IMG/VR virus record: IMGVR_UViG_3300021142_000149 | Coordinates: 1 to 27,019 of that record | Strand: one strand, 5' to 3' | Origin: a virus | Length of the DNA: 27,019 nucleotides | Shown: positions 24,312 to 27,019 of the stretch, one piece after another | Layout of the letters: each line of letters starts with the position of its first letter | Numbering within the stretch: the first letter of the stretch is position 1 | Notes under the pieces: generated by a model | What the model was told of the DNA's origin: nothing | Databases searched by the model: none | Seen by the model: the letters and a program-made list of their open reading frames with translations, nothing else | Made by a program: the position numbers and the translations under genes

Positions 24312-24755
24312 TTATTCTTTGCGGTAGTACTGATAATTAACGGTAGTTTCGTTTGTTTTATGAACTTTAGCACCGTTTTTTAAATGAAAGCGTCGAGCTG
24401 TTTCTGTTTGTGGACTAAGTGTAACGATGTTCTTTACATCTTTGAATTCGCCTAGAATCCATTCGGCAGCCTGTTTGATTAGGGCTTGACCTGCACCGGC
24501 TTTATAACTCCATATAGTGTAAAAAACAGCGGTATCTTTTGATTTTTCCATGTCAACAAGATCTTGCTCGTCTTCTGGAATATCACTGAGCCATTGTAGG
24601 CAAGTTGCCGCTAGGATTTCTTCACCTGCCTTAAGAATAAGAATTTCAGCGGCATCGTTAATGCGCTGTTCTAATGGAATATGTGGACGCACAGGATCGT
24701 CCTTAACGACCCGAGTTAACGGATCATCGGTCGATCGTAGGTGGTATAGTTCCAT
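24312..24755 (-). CDS. GNAT-like acetyltransferase
   Basis: 147 residues, MELYHLRSTDDPLTRVVKDD at the start. A central strand pair (AAEILILKAGEEILAATCLQ) and SYKAGAGQALIKQAAEWI at 83-100 resemble the GNAT acetyl-CoA pyrophosphate loop (Q/R-x-x-G-x-G/A) followed by a helix. TLSPQTETARRFHLKNGAKV fits the GNAT 'A..F..k.G' part. Such proteins occur in T4-like phages with unknown substrates. It has its own consensus sigma70 promoter but no Shine-Dalgarno and a leader of about 11 nt, unlike the other early genes. Confidence 0.7.
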   Translation of the reverse strand: MELYHLRSTDDPLTRVVKDDPVRPHIPLEQRINDAAEILILKAGEEILAATCLQWLSDIPEDEQDLVDMEKSKDTAVFYTIWSYKAGAGQALIKQAAEWILGEFKDVKNIVTLSPQTETARRFHLKNGAKVHKTNETTVNYQYYRKE

Positions 24756-24772
24756 GGCAGTTTTATAAAATT

Positions 24773-24801
24773 ATTATATACGTACTTATCTCTTTTGTCA
24801 A
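24773..24801 (-). promoter_or_regulatory. Sigma70-type promoter P21 (- strand)
   Basis: On the - strand: TTGACA (24801-24796), 17 bp, TATAAT (24778-24773). It is the same design as P1-P20, but there is no GGAGCGAA between it and the ATG at 24755. Confidence 0.85.
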
Positions 24802-24808
24802 AAAATGC

Positions 24809-26242
24809 CTAGATATCATCGCCTGGAAGATTATTAAGCAGTTCTCTCAGCTTGCTCGATTCTACTTGAGCACGAACTTTTGGAACTGCTATACCACTAG
24901 CAGGATCACTAATTTCACCAGTTGAAGTGTTGACAGTTTGACGTTGTTTAATTGAATTCAATAGTGTTGATCCAGCTGATTGACTGTTCAAATTACCATA
25001 ACTTTCCTCATCAGCTAGGTCGCTGATACGCAGACTGTCAATGTTAAACTCTAGGTCAATTTTTTGTCCAACTCCGCTTGATGAACGTGTTTTCATCAAC
25101 TGAATTTGGTAACGACCACGTTCACGCATAGCTCGACTTGTAAAGATACCAAATACATTATCTGCCGTTTGAATCTTACTTAAACCACCTGAAATATGAC
25201 TGTGATCAAATTCAACTTCTTCAACAGCACCACGATTCAACTGGGCCGCAGTCACAAACACACAGTTCTTTTCAACCGCTAGGTTTCGTAATTCTTCACT
25301 GACATATTTGTCTTTAATAAACAAATCTGCTGGACTGATCTTCTTGCTTTGTGGCATCAGCAAGTCTAGATAGTCAACTAGTAGTACATCGACTTTTCGA
25401 TCCATTTTAATTTCATACTCTTTCAAGTATGCACGAATGTCATTGGCAGTTTTACCGCTTGGCATGTATTTTACCTGGTAAGATCCAGATTTTTTACCCA
25501 CCATTTTGACCTTCATTTCTACGTCATCTAAATTCTTGAAAATCTCTCTAGTGGCCATTCCAGTCACCATGGCATCCATACGCATACTGACAAGTTCTTC
25601 TGAAAGTTCAAGAGTTAAGTACACTACGTTCAAACCTGCAAGAGCCCAGTTGATACCTAAATTTGCTAAAAATAGCGATTTTCCTGCTCCTGATCCGCCT
25701 GCAAAAATATTCAGTTCTCCGCGATTCATACCACCAAACAATTTGTCATCCATGGCCTTCCAACCAGTTGACACTTGTCCATTATTGTCTTTGATACGCA
25801 TCAATCGAGCACGTGGATCTAAGAAATAATCAGTGCCCATGTCCTTGGTTAGACCCACCTGTACCGCTTTTTTAATCATTTCTTCTACAGGACCATACTC
25901 ACCTTTTTCAAGCAGATCAGCTGATTCGAGAATAGCTTTTTCTAGGCCTTTATGTCTAATAAATGTTTCAAAGTCAGACAACAGCCAATCAAAATGTTCT
26001 TCACGCAAGTCTTGTGACACCTTAAAATCACTACCAGTTGCCGCATTTACAATATCTTGTGTAGGCATAACATTGTGATCTTCAACATACTTGTTGATAA
26101 ATTCTGCTGGCGTTTGTAATCTTCGATCAAACAAGCTGGCATCAAAAATGCTTTGGCAACGAACAAATGTTGCCGCATCTGCTAGCATCATTTCTAGGTA
26201 TAATTTTTGTATATCGTAACTGTAATCTGTATTTTGTGGCAT
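24809..26242 (-). CDS. Replicative DNA helicase, DnaB/gp41 type
   Basis: 477 residues, the size of T4 gp41. An N-terminal helical domain (to about 140) is followed by a RecA-like core: Walker A GGSGAGKS at 182-189, Walker B LLVDYLD at 287-293, then TAAQLNRGAV with the conserved Gln and ISGGLSKIQTADNVF. It would unwind the lagging-strand template as a ring and work with phage primase and polymerase. A TATAAT lies 8 bases before the ATG with no good -35 box and no Shine-Dalgarno, so the start of its mRNA is uncertain. It may be a middle gene. Confidence 0.92.
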   Translation of the reverse strand: MPQNTDYSYDIQKLYLEMMLADAATFVRCQSIFDASLFDRRLQTPAEFINKYVEDHNVMPTQDIVNAATGSDFKVSQDLREEHFDWLLSDFETFIRHKGLEKAILESADLLEKGEYGPVEEMIKKAVQVGLTKDMGTDYFLDPRARLMRIKDNNGQVSTGWKAMDDKLFGGMNRGELNIFAGGSGAGKSLFLANLGINWALAGLNVVYLTLELSEELVSMRMDAMVTGMATREIFKNLDDVEMKVKMVGKKSGSYQVKYMPSGKTANDIRAYLKEYEIKMDRKVDVLLVDYLDLLMPQSKKISPADLFIKDKYVSEELRNLAVEKNCVFVTAAQLNRGAVEEVEFDHSHISGGLSKIQTADNVFGIFTSRAMRERGRYQIQLMKTRSSSGVGQKIDLEFNIDSLRISDLADEESYGNLNSQSAGSTLLNSIKQRQTVNTSTGEISDPASGIAVPKVRAQVESSKLRELLNNLPGDDI

Positions 26243-26249
26243 ATATTCT

Positions 26250-26255
26250 ATTATA
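26250..26255 (-). promoter_or_regulatory. Possible -10 box of the helicase gene
   Basis: TATAAT on the - strand, 7 bases before the helicase ATG. No TTGACA-like box at the right distance; the region upstream is the end of the carbamoyltransferase gene. It may be a middle promoter that needs a phage activator. Confidence 0.4.
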
Positions 26256-26259
26256 ACAT

Positions 26260-27019
26260 TTAATTAAACACTTTAACACCGTAATGGCGTTCAAAGTTTT
26301 TTGCGTCGGCATGATCATTTACCATAGGGTGTCCTTTGATATTTAAACTAGTGTTGAGTAACATAGGACATCCAGTACGGGCATACCATAATTCTAAGAG
26401 TTGTCTAAACGGGCTTCCATCGTTCGGAACAGTTTGTACACGTGAACTTCCATCACGATGAACGATGGCAGGATAAAGCTGAGGATGCCTACAACGAGCG
26501 ATGACCTGCATATACCTACTGTTATCCCAACCGTGAGGCATATCGAAATACATATCAGTAAGCTCTTCGAGTATTGCCGGAGCAAAGGGTCTAAATTCTT
26601 GACGTTGTTTGATTGCATTTACTTTATCCTTTATATCATCCCCCCGGGGGTCTGCCAGTAAACTTCTGTTACCTAATGCCCGTGGTCCAAATTCTGCCCG
26701 GCCGCGAGCAACACCGCATATCTTATTTTGTATAATATATTCTACAATTTCTTCATTAGAAGAACGATAGCCCATATCATGACCCAAGAAATTGTTGGAC
26801 CAATCAGTATAGTCTTTATAATGCGGATTATGTGCTAATACCGTTCCTATAGCACTACCCGCATCGCCCGGGTTTGGATAAATCCACGTTTTACCGTAGT
26901 ATTCTCCCGTCAATCTATTAGCACTGCAATTCAAGGCACAGCCGCCCATTAGAACTAAATTGTCGCTGTCTACCATTAGTCTTGCTTTGACCAGTATTTC
27001 ATCGAGCCACTCTTCATAC
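26260..27019 (-). CDS. Carbamoyltransferase, NodU/TobZ type (C-terminal part)
   Basis: The frame is open to the right edge of the window (codons before the first Met read YEEWLDEILVKARLM), so the start is outside. GGCALNCSANRL, then FGPRALGNRSLLADPR and IKQRQEFRPFAPAILEE, are hallmark motifs of the carbamoyltransferase family: the first belongs to the ATP/carbamoyl-phosphate (YrdC-like and Kae1-like) part and the rest to the C-terminal domain. It would transfer carbamoyl from carbamoyl phosphate to a hydroxyl. In phages it may modify DNA bases or surface glycans; nothing in this window settles which. Confidence 0.88.
   Translation of the reverse strand, partial: YEEWLDEILVKARLMVDSDNLVLMGGCALNCSANRLTGEYYGKTWIYPNPGDAGSAIGTVLAHNPHYKDYTDWSNNFLGHDMGYRSSNEEIVEYIIQNKICGVARGRAEFGPRALGNRSLLADPRGDDIKDKVNAIKQRQEFRPFAPAILEELTDMYFDMPHGWDNSRYMQVIARCRHPQLYPAIVHRDGSSRVQTVPNDGSPFRQLLELWYARTGCPMLLNTSLNIKGHPMVNDHADAKNFERHYGVKVFN

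Noticed and set aside
1-27019. CRISPR array, insertion sequence or phage attachment site
   Set aside because: No regularly spaced repeats with unique spacers, no transposase gene and no integrase were seen; the repeats present are short and described separately.

Overview
The window looks like a piece of a large T4-like myophage (tailed phage) genome that infects a bacterium using ordinary sigma70 promoters. The evidence is a gp41/DnaB-type replicative helicase, a NodU/TobZ-type carbamoyltransferase, a 2OG-Fe(II) oxygenase-like protein, an Api92-like protein, a GP88-like protein, a 1660-residue virion protein ending in LRWGEAQA, tail-fibre genes with the 'IKLRRDTASNW' N-terminus, T4-type late promoters (TATAAATA variants) and dozens of tiny early genes. 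The host cannot be named from sequence alone.

Layout. 1-1711: the end of one gene, a small late operon (224-774) closed by a terminator, a repeat-rich gap, and a late gene at 1505. 1712-2032: a noncoding stretch with a 29-base tandem repeat. 2033-13043: an early region on the + strand. Most genes or gene pairs there have their own near-perfect sigma70 promoter with an exact 17-bp spacer (20 copies), usually embedded in the end of the preceding gene, and most use one stereotyped ribosome-binding site, (A)AGGAGCGAA. Inside it lie a disrupted tRNA-Arg(CCU), a PD-(D/E)XK homing-endonuclease-like gene and an intact tRNA-Met(CAU). 13044-13190: a candidate structured small RNA. 13191-16274: small genes on both strands, three with a late promoter fused almost directly to the start codon. 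16336-24274: a late block on the - strand coding for virion and tail-fibre proteins. 24312-27019: a GNAT-like acetyltransferase, the helicase and the carbamoyltransferase, all on the - strand.

Most interesting idea. Just after the early block there is a likely 134-nt RNA with a Rho-independent terminator. It shows the same 9-base loop, ATTCGCTCC, twice, each closed by a different but still paired 3-bp stem. TTCGCTCC is the exact reverse complement of GGAGCGAA, the shared early ribosome-binding site. A third copy sits in another structured, terminator-ended gap at 6064-6200. The inference is a phage antisense RNA that could silence a whole class of early mRNAs at once and spare late genes, which use other Shine-Dalgarno sequences or none. 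It would also explain why CGAA after the Shine-Dalgarno core is conserved.
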